NCBI GenBank assembly: GCA_944386345.1
Contig: CALXAR010000004.1
Location: 1 to 57,284, forward strand
DNA from: an uncultured Clostridia bacterium
GTDB lineage: Bacteria; Bacillota; Clostridia; TANB77; CAG-465
DNA: 57,284 nucleotides
Direction of reading: 5' to 3'
Shown here: one piece after another, positions 27,302-35,707 of the stretch
Position numbering within the stretch: position 1 is the stretch's first letter
Layout of the letters: every line of letters begins with the position of its first letter
Notes under the pieces: model-generated
The model's database searches: none
What the model was told of the DNA's origin: nothing
The model's input: the letters and a program-made list of their open reading frames with translations, nothing else
Position numbers and translations under genes: made by a program

Positions 27302-27847
27302 ATGAAAAAGAAAGAGAATGTATTTGTTTCGCTATATAATGATGCTAAAAATATAAAAGAAAAAGATCCTGCAACTAAAAATATTTTTGAGGTTATACTA
27401 CTTTATCCTGGGTTTCATATATTAATATATCATAGAATAGCTCATTTTCTATATAAAATAAAGCTTATATTGCTAGCAAGATTAGTTTCTCAAATTGGTA
27501 GATTTTTTACTGGAATTGAAATACATCCTGGAGCCAAAATAGGTAAGAGACTTTTTATTGATCATGGAATGGGTATTGTAATAGGAGAGACTGCTGAAAT
27601 TGGAGACTATTGTACAATATATCATGGTTCAACTCTTGGAGGTACTGGAAAAGATAAAAATAAAAGGCATCCAACAATTGGAAATAATGTACTTGTTGGA
27701 GCAGGAGCAAAGGTATTGGGACCTATATACATAGGAGATAATGTAAAGATTGGAGCAGGTGCAGTAGTATTAGATAATATAAAATCTAATACAACAGTTG
27801 TTGGTATTCCAGGAAAAATTGTAAAAGAAAAAACAGTTCAAAGCTGA
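27302..27847 (+). CDS. cysE: Serine O-acetyltransferase
   Basis: A 181-residue enzyme making O-acetylserine from serine and acetyl-CoA, the first step of cysteine synthesis. ATG 27302 is preceded by AGGTGA at 27291-27296; GTG 27293 overlaps that site. The N-terminal helices ([19 protein letters not shown]) are followed by left-handed beta-helix hexapeptides, with the catalytic motif [18 protein letters not shown] (about 79-96), [17 protein letters not shown] and GAVVLDNI. It is of the short type of Gram-positives. No O-acetylserine lyase (cysK) is next to it. The stop is TGA, within a hairpin. Confidence 0.94.
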   Translation: MKKKENVFVSLYNDAKNIKEKDPATKNIFEVILLYPGFHILIYHRIAHFLYKIKLILLARLVSQIGRFFTGIEIHPGAKIGKRLFIDHGMGIVIGETAEIGDYCTIYHGSTLGGTGKDKNKRHPTIGNNVLVGAGAKVLGPIYIGDNVKIGAGAVVLDNIKSNTTVVGIPGKIVKEKTVQS

Positions 27848-27866
27848 ACTGTTTATATTATTTTGA
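27831..27866 (+). terminator. Terminator over the cysE stop codon
   Basis: Stem AAACAGTTCA/TGAACTGTTT (27831-27840 and 27845-27854) with loop AAGC and a mixed A/T-rich tail. The TGA stop is in the 3' arm. Confidence 0.65.
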
Positions 27867-28502
27867 CAAAACTTCAACATTAGTATTAAAGGTTTTGCCA
27901 ATAGTCTTAAGTTGTGTTTCAAAATTATTTTTTGCCTGTAGTCTGTTTTTCTCATTATCAGTTTTTTCTATTATATTATCTCTAGCTATTTGCTCAAAAG
28001 CAGCAACTTGCTCTGGCTTATAGCTACTACCAAATATACTTTTATTTGTAGACGTTGTAAAATCTGTGATGTCTACATAAGAAAGAACTATATCTCTTTC
28101 ATCATATAAAATGGTTACACTTCCATCTTCATTGATTGTTGTTTGAATGTCATTCATTTCAATTGTAAATGCTGTATTATAGTCAGCATATACTTTTATA
28201 TCTGAATTAAAAAGCCATTCAGTCCAACCATTATTCTCTGGTGTTTTATCGTGTGAAAGAGTTATTTTTCCTGTAGTTCTCAAAATAGTAAGCGCAGTAT
28301 CATTGTTTATACTATCAACATAATTTTGAGCATTTTCTAGTTGCTTATTTAATACTTCTCTTTCTAAATCAGCTTCGTTTTGAGCTTGAATAGCCCGTTC
28401 TTTTTCATCTACTTGAGTATTTTGATATTTAATAAACTGATATCCTAGAAAAAATATAAAGATTACAAGCAAGAATATTAACCCCTTTAATATTCTTTTC
28501 AT
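27858..28502 (-). CDS. Membrane-anchored protein, possibly DUF4230-like
   Basis: A 214-residue protein from the ATG at 28502, which has AAGGAGGAAA just upstream; the longer reading frame to 28745 has no signal and is rejected. One N-terminal hydrophobic helix (residues 3-22), a charged helical stretch rich in Glu/Gln (28-60), and a beta-rich domain with TILRTTGKITLSHDK, FTIEMNDIQTTI and VTILYDERDIVL. The beta pattern after a helix resembles DUF4230 proteins, a weak assignment from memory. It is convergent with cysE. The function is unknown. Confidence 0.72.
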   Translation of the reverse strand: MKRILKGLIFLLVIFIFFLGYQFIKYQNTQVDEKERAIQAQNEADLEREVLNKQLENAQNYVDSINNDTALTILRTTGKITLSHDKTPENNGWTEWLFNSDIKVYADYNTAFTIEMNDIQTTINEDGSVTILYDERDIVLSYVDITDFTTSTNKSIFGSSYKPEQVAAFEQIARDNIIEKTDNEKNRLQAKNNFETQLKTIGKTFNTNVEVLSK

Positions 28503-28640
28503 ATATCTTTCCTCCTTTTTAAATTTAAAAAAAATATAAAATAAGACTACATTTAAATTATACCACACTTTACATAAAAAGTAAATAAAAATATTGATTT
28601 TTGAAGTTGTGAAATTTATGTAAAATCTAATTAAAAGTAA

Positions 28641-28669
28641 TTGATTAATGTTTTTTTTATTGATACAAT
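28641..28669 (+). promoter_or_regulatory. Sigma-A promoter of FIST-ALDH-ADH unit
   Basis: TTGATT at 28641-28646, 17-base spacer and TACAAT at 28664-28669; the leader is about 30 bases long before the GGGGGAG ribosome site. Confidence 0.68.
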
Positions 28670-28705
28670 TTAAGTGTAAAAGTTTTTTACAAAGGGGGAG
28701 ATTGT

Positions 28706-29872
28706 ATGTTAAAATCAAATGTTGGTTGGAGTATAGCCAAATCAAGCAGAGATGCAGGTAAAGAAGCAGCTCAAAAAGCTATAGCTAACCTAACACAACC
28801 AAAAGTAGCTCTACTTTATACTTCTGTAGACAATAATGTAGAGGAAGTATTAGAAGGAGCAAAAGAAGCCCTAGGTGAAGTTCCTATTGTAGGATGTACT
28901 TCAAGTGGCGGAATTATTGTACCAGATGGATATATAAATTCAGAAAATGGATTTGTAGGTATTATGGCTCTATCTGATAGTGCAATGAGTGTAGGAGTTG
29001 CAGGAAGTGCATTAGATAAAGATGCAAGAGAAACAGGAAGAAAAATTGCAGAGGCAGCAATGAAAAAAGCAGGAAAAACTTGTGCACCTTCATATTTTTA
29101 TATGGCTGCTTCACCAAAAGAAGAAGAAGATTACTTAAAAGGAATTGAAGACGTTATAGGTAGAGTACCAATGTTTGGAGGATCAGCAGCAGATAATACT
29201 GTTGAAGGATTATGGTCATTATATACACAAGATGTTGTATTTAATGATGGATGTGTAGTTGCATTTTTCTATACTGACAAACCTTTATCAAACGTTTATA
29301 CTGGTGCTTATAGAGAAACAGATGACGTTGGAATAATTACAAAAGTTGAAGGAAAAAGAAAATTAGTTGAAATAAATGGAATGCCAGCACTAGAGCAATA
29401 CTCTAAATGGACTGGTAAAAAGATAGATGATCTTAAAGGAGGAAATCTTTTAGTTGAGACTATTCTTTCACCACTTGGTGTAAAAGATAGACTTGGAGAT
29501 TTAGTAGCAATTCGTCATCCAATGGCTGGAAATGATGATTTATCTATGAATATTGGAAATCAACTTGCTGAAAAAACTGCAGTTGTTCGTATGGAAGCAA
29601 CTGTAGATGAGCTTATTCAGTCAACTACTGATGCAATGAAAGCTGTAAAAGAAGGACTACCAAATGGTGTAGGAGCATATTTACTTGTTCATTGCGGAGG
29701 AAGAAAACTTGGAATTGGAGATAGAGTAGACGAAGTAGCAAAAAGATTAAAAGATGAAGCTGGAGATACTCCATTTATGACTATATTTACTTTTGGTGAA
29801 TATGGATCAAATAATAATGATAGAAATACTTGCGGAGGACTTATGTTATCATTTACTGGTCTTGGTAAATGA
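28706..29872 (+). CDS. FIST-domain signal/sensor protein
   Basis: A 388-residue cytoplasmic protein with FIST_N (about 25-210) and FIST_C (about 225-375) domains. FIST modules are ligand sensors, usually linked to signalling proteins; this one has no output domain of its own. Marks: KVALLYTSVDNNVEEVLEGA, VGCTSSGGI (about 72-80), MFGGSAADN (about 158-166), NGMPALEQYSKWTG, and the C-terminal FTFGEYGS and CGGLMLSFTG. It is followed in the same frame, after one TGA at 29870-29872, by a complete aldehyde dehydrogenase, and then by an alcohol dehydrogenase, so a role in sensing or handling the substrate of these enzymes is likely (inference). The ribosome site is GGGGGAG. Confidence 0.9.
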   Translation: MLKSNVGWSIAKSSRDAGKEAAQKAIANLTQPKVALLYTSVDNNVEEVLEGAKEALGEVPIVGCTSSGGIIVPDGYINSENGFVGIMALSDSAMSVGVAGSALDKDARETGRKIAEAAMKKAGKTCAPSYFYMAASPKEEEDYLKGIEDVIGRVPMFGGSAADNTVEGLWSLYTQDVVFNDGCVVAFFYTDKPLSNVYTGAYRETDDVGIITKVEGKRKLVEINGMPALEQYSKWTGKKIDDLKGGNLLVETILSPLGVKDRLGDLVAIRHPMAGNDDLSMNIGNQLAEKTAVVRMEATVDELIQSTTDAMKAVKEGLPNGVGAYLLVHCGGRKLGIGDRVDEVAKRLKDEAGDTPFMTIFTFGEYGSNNNDRNTCGGLMLSFTGLGK

Positions 29873-31327
29873 AGAGCTCCACAGGGTAATCCAAAAAATT
29901 TAATTGGTTATGAGTGGAAAGAAGCTAAAGATGGAAAATATATTGAGGTAGATAACCCTGCTACTCAAGAAATAATAGCTAGAGTTCCAAATTGCTCAGA
30001 TGCAGATGTAGATGAAGCTGTAAGAGTTGCTCAAATTGAGCAAAAGAAATGGGCTAAAGTACCAATGCATCAGAGAGGAAGAATATTAAATAGATTTGTA
30101 GAGCTAGTAGAAGAACATGCAGATGACCTTGCGTGGCTACTATCTAGTGAGACAGGTAAACCAATTAAAGAAGCTATAGCAGAGATTGGAAATTGTAGAA
30201 ATTTTGTAAATGGATATGTTGAAAAGGCAAAGCATTTATATGGAGAAAGTCTTATAGGAGAAGCAGAGCCAGGACAAGAAAAATGTATGCAAATAACAGT
30301 AAGAGAACCAATAGGTGTTATTGCTGCTATTATCCCATTTAATTTTCCATGTGATTTATTTGGGCAAAAAGTACCATCTGCTTTAATAATGGGAAATGCC
30401 GTTATTGTTAAGCCATCTAACTATAATCCGCTTACTCTTATAGAGTACGTAAGATTGATGGTAGAAGCTGGTGTTCCAGCTGGATGTATTCAAGTGTTAA
30501 CTGGTGATGGGCCAACTTGTGGTCAAGCTTTAGCAAGACACCCAGGTGTTCATCTTGTATCACTTACAGGAAGTACTGCAGCAGGTATGCAAACAATGGC
30601 TACTTGTGCACAAAACTTAACACACGTACTTTTAGAACTTGGTGGAAATGATGCCTTTATTATGCTTGAAGATGGTGATATGGATTTAGCAATAAAAGAA
30701 GCTATATGGGGAAGACTATATAATGCAGGACAAGTATGTTGTGCAAGTAAAAGGTTCCTAATCCATAATTCTAGAAAACAAGAGTTTATTGATAGAATGA
30801 AAGAGGTAATAGCAAATCTTAAAGTTGGAGATCCAGCATCATTTGATACTGATATGGGACCATTAATTAATATACCAGCTGCTAAAAGAGTTGAAGAGTA
30901 TGTAAACAAAACAGTTGAACAAGGTGCCAAAATAGTATGTGGAGGAAAGAGATATTCTGCATATTATGGACCAACAATTTTAGATAATGTAACAAAAGAT
31001 ATGGATGTTGCAAAAGATATGGAGATATTTGGACCTGTTATTCCAGTAATTGGCTTTGATACAGTAGAAGAAGCTATTGAAATTGCTAACCAATCTTCTT
31101 ATGGTCTATGCGGATGTGTAATAACTAAAGACTATAAGCTTGGAATACAAATTGCATCAAAACTTGAATGTGGAGGAGCAATTGTAAATGGAGCAAGCTT
31201 TTATAGAAGTGCTGAGATGCCTTTTGGTGGATGGAAGCATAGTGGTATCGGAAATGAGGGAATTGCTACAACACTTGAAGAGGTTTCAAGACTTAAAACA
31301 ATAGTACTTAAAGATGTACTTGAATAA
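29873..31327 (+). CDS. NAD(P)-dependent aldehyde dehydrogenase; start uncertain
   Basis: The frame is coding from the base after the FIST stop: residues such as NLIGYEWKEAKDGKYIEV and NPATQEIIARVPN are a normal aldehyde dehydrogenase N-terminus, yet no ATG, GTG or TTG is in frame before 30065. Starting at 30065 gives 420 residues and loses 64 conserved ones. Other motifs are complete: PFNFPCDLFGQKV, KPSNYNPLT, GSTAAGMQTM, ELGGN with the catalytic Glu, GQVCCASKRF with the catalytic Cys, EIFGPVIPV, and PFGGWKHSGIG. It oxidises an aldehyde with NAD(P)+; no CoA-acylating features were seen. The substrate is unknown. Options for the start are given among the findings. Confidence 0.88.
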   Translation, partial: RAPQGNPKNLIGYEWKEAKDGKYIEVDNPATQEIIARVPNCSDADVDEAVRVAQIEQKKWAKVPMHQRGRILNRFVELVEEHADDLAWLLSSETGKPIKEAIAEIGNCRNFVNGYVEKAKHLYGESLIGEAEPGQEKCMQITVREPIGVIAAIIPFNFPCDLFGQKVPSALIMGNAVIVKPSNYNPLTLIEYVRLMVEAGVPAGCIQVLTGDGPTCGQALARHPGVHLVSLTGSTAAGMQTMATCAQNLTHVLLELGGNDAFIMLEDGDMDLAIKEAIWGRLYNAGQVCCASKRFLIHNSRKQEFIDRMKEVIANLKVGDPASFDTDMGPLINIPAAKRVEEYVNKTVEQGAKIVCGGKRYSAYYGPTILDNVTKDMDVAKDMEIFGPVIPVIGFDTVEEAIEIANQSSYGLCGCVITKDYKLGIQIASKLECGGAIVNGASFYRSAEMPFGGWKHSGIGNEGIATTLEEVSRLKTIVLKDVLE

Positions 31328-31379
31328 TAATATAAGAAAATACAAATAATATTTATAGTATAATTAGGAGGTATTAGTA

Positions 31380-32531
31380 GTGGCAACAAAATTTGTATTA
31401 AATGAGACATCATATTTTGGAATTGGAGCAAGAGAGGTTCTTGCTGATGAGATTAAAAAAAGAGGATATAAAAAAGTATTGGTAGTTACAGATAAATCAT
31501 TATTTGATTGTGGCGTAACTGCAAAAGTTACAGATGAATTAGATAAAGCAAAAATTGCTTATAGTGTATATTCTGATGTAAAACCTAATCCAACAAAGGC
31601 AAATGTATGGGATGGTCTTAAAGCTTGTAAAAAAGCAGAAGCAGATGTATTAGTTGCAGTTGGTGGTGGATCAAGTATTGATACTGCAAAAGCAATAGGT
31701 ATTATAATGACAAATCCAGATAAAGAGGATATAGTATCACTTGAAGGAGCTGTCGATACTAAAAACAAATCTTTACCAATAATTGCACTACCAACAACAG
31801 CAGGTACTGCTGCAGAAGTAACAATTAATTATGTTATAACTGACGAGGATAGAGAAGTAAAAATGGTATGTGTTGATCCACATGATATACCAGTTTTAGC
31901 GATTATAGATACAGAACTTATGGCTTCTATGCCAAAATCAATTGCTGCATCAACAGGTATGGATGCTTTGACACACGCTATTGAGGGATATATAACAAAA
32001 GCACACAATACAATGTCAGATATGTTTCATATGCAAGCTATAAAATTAATTTTTGAATATTTACCAGCAGCAGTTAATAAAAAAGATCCTAAAGCTATAG
32101 ATAAAATGGGACTTGCACAGTATATTGCTGGAATGGGATTTTCAAATGTTGGACTTGGTATTGTACATTCAATGGCTCATCAATTAGGTGCAGTTTATGA
32201 TACACCTCATGGTCTTGCAAATGCTATTTTACTTCCAACTGTAATGAGATTTAATGGTGAAGTATCATATGAAAGATTTAGAGAGATTCTTATAGCTTTA
32301 GGTGTGGATGCAAAAGATATGAGTAAAGATGAAGTAATAGATAAATTTGTTGAAATGATTGAAGATTTATCTAGAAAAGTTGGAATTACTCAAACAGTTA
32401 AAGATACTGGCTGTAAAGAAGAAGATTTTGAAATGCTTGCTCAAAAAGCGATGAATGATGCTTGTAAACCAGGAAATCCAAGAGAAGTAACAAAAGAAGA
32501 TTTTATTGAGCTATTTAGAAAAGCAATGTAA
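31380..32531 (+). CDS. Iron-containing alcohol dehydrogenase
   Basis: A 383-residue group III alcohol dehydrogenase. The N-terminal Rossmann-like domain has KVLVVTDKSLFDCGV (about 25-39) and the GGGSSIDTAKAIG nucleotide motif (about 96-108). The C-terminal helical domain has the metal ligands Asp and His in STGMDALTHAIEGY, then GIVHSMAHQLGAVYDTPHG. It interconverts an alcohol and an aldehyde or ketone with NAD(P)(H). GTG start with AGGAGG upstream. It lies 52 bases after the aldehyde dehydrogenase and before a terminator, so the two enzymes probably act on the same aldehyde. The specificity is not known. Confidence 0.93.
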   Translation: MATKFVLNETSYFGIGAREVLADEIKKRGYKKVLVVTDKSLFDCGVTAKVTDELDKAKIAYSVYSDVKPNPTKANVWDGLKACKKAEADVLVAVGGGSSIDTAKAIGIIMTNPDKEDIVSLEGAVDTKNKSLPIIALPTTAGTAAEVTINYVITDEDREVKMVCVDPHDIPVLAIIDTELMASMPKSIAASTGMDALTHAIEGYITKAHNTMSDMFHMQAIKLIFEYLPAAVNKKDPKAIDKMGLAQYIAGMGFSNVGLGIVHSMAHQLGAVYDTPHGLANAILLPTVMRFNGEVSYERFREILIALGVDAKDMSKDEVIDKFVEMIEDLSRKVGITQTVKDTGCKEEDFEMLAQKAMNDACKPGNPREVTKEDFIELFRKAM

Positions 32532-32564
32532 AAAAAAGCAACTCAAAAAGAGTTGCTTTTTTTA
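32532..32564. terminator. Bidirectional terminator after alcohol dehydrogenase
   Basis: AAAAAAGCAACTC/GAGTTGCTTTTTT with an A loop and T run; the convergent minus-strand gene ends within its far side. Confidence 0.88.
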
Positions 32565-33236
32565 TTTACAGTGCTTTTTCCGCTTTTTTAAGAAACTATC
32601 TAATTTTACTAATAGTAAGCTTACTATTATAAAGCAAACTGTTATAAATAATAGATAGCCAAAGACACCATTAATACCTATTTTTTCAAAATCTAGAAAA
32701 TAATAGGCATATTTGCTAGAACCACCAATTCCAAAAAAGCGTCCACCTAAACTAGCATATATATACACATATATAGGATATAATGCTGGTAAAATACACC
32801 AGTATGATATATAGCTATTTTTGAAATTACCTTTTTCATCAAATATAAGATAATCTAGAAAAACTAGTATTGGAGTTAAAAAGTGAACAAAAATATTGGT
32901 AAAATCTAATATATTTGATGAAGAAGTTCTTACATCCATTAAGAAATCTAGTGGCTGAAGCGAAATATTATATACGACAAATGTAAGAAGTATTGCCATT
33001 ATTACAGCACCTTTTAATTTATAATATGTTTTAGTTTTTTCAATGTTTGGATTAAATATTCCAATTATAATGTATCCTATGTAAAAACATAATACAAATA
33101 GGTTACTCTGCATAGTATAAAAAGAAAAAGTACTTATTAGTGATGTAGCATCTATTATGTTGGCTATTATTCCCGTTAAGCAAATCACAGTTGTAATTAC
33201 TTTAAAAGCAAAAGAAAATATTCTTTGGCTATTCAT
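32562..33236 (-). CDS. Pr6Pr-like (FAR-17a/AIG1-like) membrane protein
   Basis: A 224-residue protein with about six membrane helices. Start ATG 33236 has GAGGTG upstream; the longer frame to 33290 lacks a ribosome site. Family marks are FSFYTMQSNLFVLCFYIG near the N-terminus, VHFLTPILVFLDYLIFDEKG in the centre, and YWCILPALYPIYVY. The His and Asp in the middle block are typical of this membrane family, in which eukaryotic relatives are hydrolases of fatty acid esters; bacterial members are uncharacterised. It is expressed alone. Confidence 0.8.
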   Translation of the reverse strand: MNSQRIFSFAFKVITTVICLTGIIANIIDATSLISTFSFYTMQSNLFVLCFYIGYIIIGIFNPNIEKTKTYYKLKGAVIMAILLTFVVYNISLQPLDFLMDVRTSSSNILDFTNIFVHFLTPILVFLDYLIFDEKGNFKNSYISYWCILPALYPIYVYIYASLGGRFFGIGGSSKYAYYFLDFEKIGINGVFGYLLFITVCFIIVSLLLVKLDSFLKKRKKHCK

Positions 33237-33378
33237 ATTATAACACCTCACAATAAAGACTATTATACTATAAAATGACTTATTTTTCAAGCTTTTTAGT
33301 TTACAATAATTAAAAATATCTTGACATTGTATTAATATAATGATAAAAGATATAGTAAAGAGGAAAAAGGAGTAATAT

Positions 33379-34134
33379 ATGAAAGCTATAGTAACAGGTG
33401 CTTCTTCTGGAATAGGTTATTGTATTGCAAGGCACCTTAGTAAAATAGGATATGATTTAATAGTTGTTGCCAGAAGAAGAGACTGTCTAGAAAATTTAAA
33501 AAAAGAATGTAGTACAAAAGTAAAAATAATTGATTTAGATTTAAGCATTATATCTAATATGTATAAATTGTATGAAATGACAAAAAATGAAGATATAGAT
33601 ATTCTAGTAAATAATGCTGGAGTTGGACTTTATGGTGAATTTTACGATATAAATGTTAGTAAGGAAATAAGTATGATAAACTTAAATGTTATTGCTACTG
33701 ATGTGCTTACTAAGCTATATCTTCAAGATATGGTAAAGAAAAACAAAGGAAAGATATTAAATGTATCTTCTGTTTTAGGATTTATGCCAGGACCTTTGAT
33801 GAGCTCATATTATGCAAGTAAGGCCTATATTACTAGTATGAGTAGAGCTATAAATACTGAGTTAAAAATGAAAGACATAAATGTAGTTGTTTCAACTCTT
33901 TGTGCAGGAGCTGTAGATACAAATTTTAATAGCGATTTAGGAGTAAGTTATTTTATTCCACCAAGTAATTCACAAAAAGTAGCAGAATATACAATAAAAA
34001 AGCTTATGAAAAATAAAGAGATTATTATTCCAGGAACAATAAATAAAATAACATATGTACTAAATAAAATAGTTCCAATAAATATATCTAAATATTTATT
34101 ATATATTAGTCAAAATGGTAAAAGATATTATTAA
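33379..34134 (+). CDS. Short-chain dehydrogenase/reductase
   Basis: A 251-residue classical SDR. It has TGASSGIG (residues 6-13) for NAD(P) binding, DLDL (about 52) and NNAGVG (about 80-85). The catalytic Ser follows NVSSVLGFM (about 126-134) and YYASKAY gives Tyr and Lys (about 143-149). The Arg-Arg after VVARRRD (about 33-38) favours NADP(H). The C-terminal region ends with YLLYISQNGKRYY. The substrate is unknown; family members of the DltE/YqjQ kind often act on lipids or xenobiotics. Single gene with AAAAAGGAG and a terminator. Confidence 0.93.
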   Translation: MKAIVTGASSGIGYCIARHLSKIGYDLIVVARRRDCLENLKKECSTKVKIIDLDLSIISNMYKLYEMTKNEDIDILVNNAGVGLYGEFYDINVSKEISMINLNVIATDVLTKLYLQDMVKKNKGKILNVSSVLGFMPGPLMSSYYASKAYITSMSRAINTELKMKDINVVVSTLCAGAVDTNFNSDLGVSYFIPPSNSQKVAEYTIKKLMKNKEIIIPGTINKITYVLNKIVPINISKYLLYISQNGKRYY

Positions 34135-34166
34135 GAAGTTATAGTTAAAATATAACTTCTTTTTTG
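34134..34166 (+). terminator. Terminator after SDR gene
   Basis: Stem AGAAGTTATA/TATAACTTCT (34134-34143 and 34151-34160) with a seven-base loop, followed by five T's. Confidence 0.85.
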
Positions 34167-34196
34167 TATATTTTATTAAATTTTGAATCATAACTA
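34165..34196 (+). promoter_or_regulatory. Candidate sigma-G-like promoter before ger operon
   Basis: TGTATA at 34165-34170, 18 bases, then CATAACTA at 34189-34196 resembles the forespore sigma-G pattern (-35 with GNATA, -10 CATNNTA) with one or two mismatches in the -10. It lies 19 bases before gerA, right for a sporulation gene. Confidence 0.35.
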
Positions 34197-34214
34197 TAAT
34201 AGGAGACAAGATAT

Positions 34215-35696
34215 ATGGAAGATTTAATTGAATATTTAAAAAGCAAATTAAAAAATTTAAATGACATATATTTTAGAGAATTAAATATAAAAGGAAAAAA
34301 AGTATATATAGTTTTTAGTGATGCACTTGTAGATTCAAACTTGGTTTCAAATTATGTTGTAAGAAGTATTGTAGAAATAATAACTAATGAGCCAGTAGAT
34401 GAAAGGAAAAATACCTTAAAAGATAAAATAGAAGAAAAAATTGGTATAAACACATCAAATATAGATTTAGAGGACTATATTGCTATAAATAAGGTAAAAA
34501 AATTAGATAAAGAAAAAGATAATTTATTTACATATATTCTATCTGGATTTGTTTTAATAGTATTAACTGATGGTATATATGCAGTAGAAACAAAAGCTTC
34601 ACTTGTGCGAGGTATTTCCGAGCCTACAAGTGAAAATTCTGTAAGAGGAGCTAAAGACTCTTTTGTTGAAAATATAATGACAAATATTGGACTAGTACGA
34701 AGAAGACTTAAAACAGAAAAATTGGAATATAAAGAAAGTAAAATAGGAACAAAGACAAAGACTACAGTAGGAATTATGTATATATCAGATATAGCAAAAC
34801 CAGATCTTGTAAATTTAGTTGGGGAAAAATTAAATAAAATAATTATAGATGGAATTCTTGATATAAACTATATACAAGAATACATAGAAGAAAAAAATGA
34901 ATCTGATTTTCCAGTATCAATAAACACAGAAAGGCCAGATATAGTATCATATTATTTACTACAAGGAAGAATTGCTGTCTTAGTTGATAATAGTCCTTAT
35001 GTTTTAGTATTACCAGCCTTTTTTGAGGATTTTATAAATCATATTGATGATGTTTATCAAAAGTCAAAAAATGTAACGATTACTAAAATTATAAGGTATG
35101 TGTGTTTAGTGTTAACAGTAACGATTCCAGCTTTGTATCTGTCTTTAATTACTTTTGATCAGGAGTCAATTCCTACAGAGCTTCTGACTTCTTTTGCAGC
35201 TCAAAGAGAGGGAGTCCCTTTTCCAGCGTTTATTGAGGCAATAGCAATGATCTTTGCTTTTGAAATATTAAGAGAAAGTGATTTAAGATCAAATAAGATT
35301 ACAGGAAATACAATGTCTATTGTAGGTGCATTAATACTTGGAGATGCAGCAGTTAGTGCGGGAATAGTCTCTCCAATTATGATAATAGTAGTTGCTTTAA
35401 CAACGATATCTGGACTTACATTTTCAGATATAAATGTTGTAAATGCTCTAAGAAAATGGAGAGCAATATATATGATCTTTGCAAGCCTTTGTGGACTTAT
35501 TGGTATGGCAATGGCTACTATTTTATTTGTAACAAGTCTAGTTAGTACAAATAGCTATACTAAATCATTTACGTATCCTGTTGCACCTTTGAATATGACT
35601 CAATTAAAGAAAAGCTTATTTACAAGGATGGCTATTCCAAAGGATAATAAAAGACAAAAAATATTAACAAATAATCTAACTAGAAGTAGAGAATAG
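34215..35696 (+). CDS. gerA: GerA-family germinant receptor subunit A
   Basis: A 493-residue protein. Spore germinant receptors consist of A, B and C subunits in the inner spore membrane and release dormancy upon sensing nutrients. The soluble N-terminal half (about 1-240) has LVRGISEPTSENSVRGAKD and FVENIMTNIGLVRRRLKT (about 131-170), which are hallmark segments of the family. The membrane half begins near 285 and includes PTELLTSFAAQREGVPFP and LGDAAVSAGIVSP. The ribosome site is AGGAGAC. Ger C and B genes follow directly. The specific germinant cannot be inferred. Confidence 0.95.
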   Translation: MEDLIEYLKSKLKNLNDIYFRELNIKGKKVYIVFSDALVDSNLVSNYVVRSIVEIITNEPVDERKNTLKDKIEEKIGINTSNIDLEDYIAINKVKKLDKEKDNLFTYILSGFVLIVLTDGIYAVETKASLVRGISEPTSENSVRGAKDSFVENIMTNIGLVRRRLKTEKLEYKESKIGTKTKTTVGIMYISDIAKPDLVNLVGEKLNKIIIDGILDINYIQEYIEEKNESDFPVSINTERPDIVSYYLLQGRIAVLVDNSPYVLVLPAFFEDFINHIDDVYQKSKNVTITKIIRYVCLVLTVTIPALYLSLITFDQESIPTELLTSFAAQREGVPFPAFIEAIAMIFAFEILRESDLRSNKITGNTMSIVGALILGDAAVSAGIVSPIMIIVVALTTISGLTFSDINVVNALRKWRAIYMIFASLCGLIGMAMATILFVTSLVSTNSYTKSFTYPVAPLNMTQLKKSLFTRMAIPKDNKRQKILTNNLTRSRE

Positions 35697-35707
35697 GTGA
35701 TATATAT

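Noticed and set aside
29870-29925. Selenocysteine insertion at the TGA between FIST protein and ALDH
   Set aside because: A hairpin does follow the TGA, but the FIST C-terminus is already complete, no redox motif surrounds the TGA, and no selenocysteine genes are in the window. An indel or coupled start is simpler.
33300-33378. TTGACA at 33321-33326 with TATAAT as promoter of the SDR gene
   Set aside because: The TATAAT is only about 9 bases from TTGACA, and at 16-18 bases there is only a poor -10, so a promoter is likely but not placeable.
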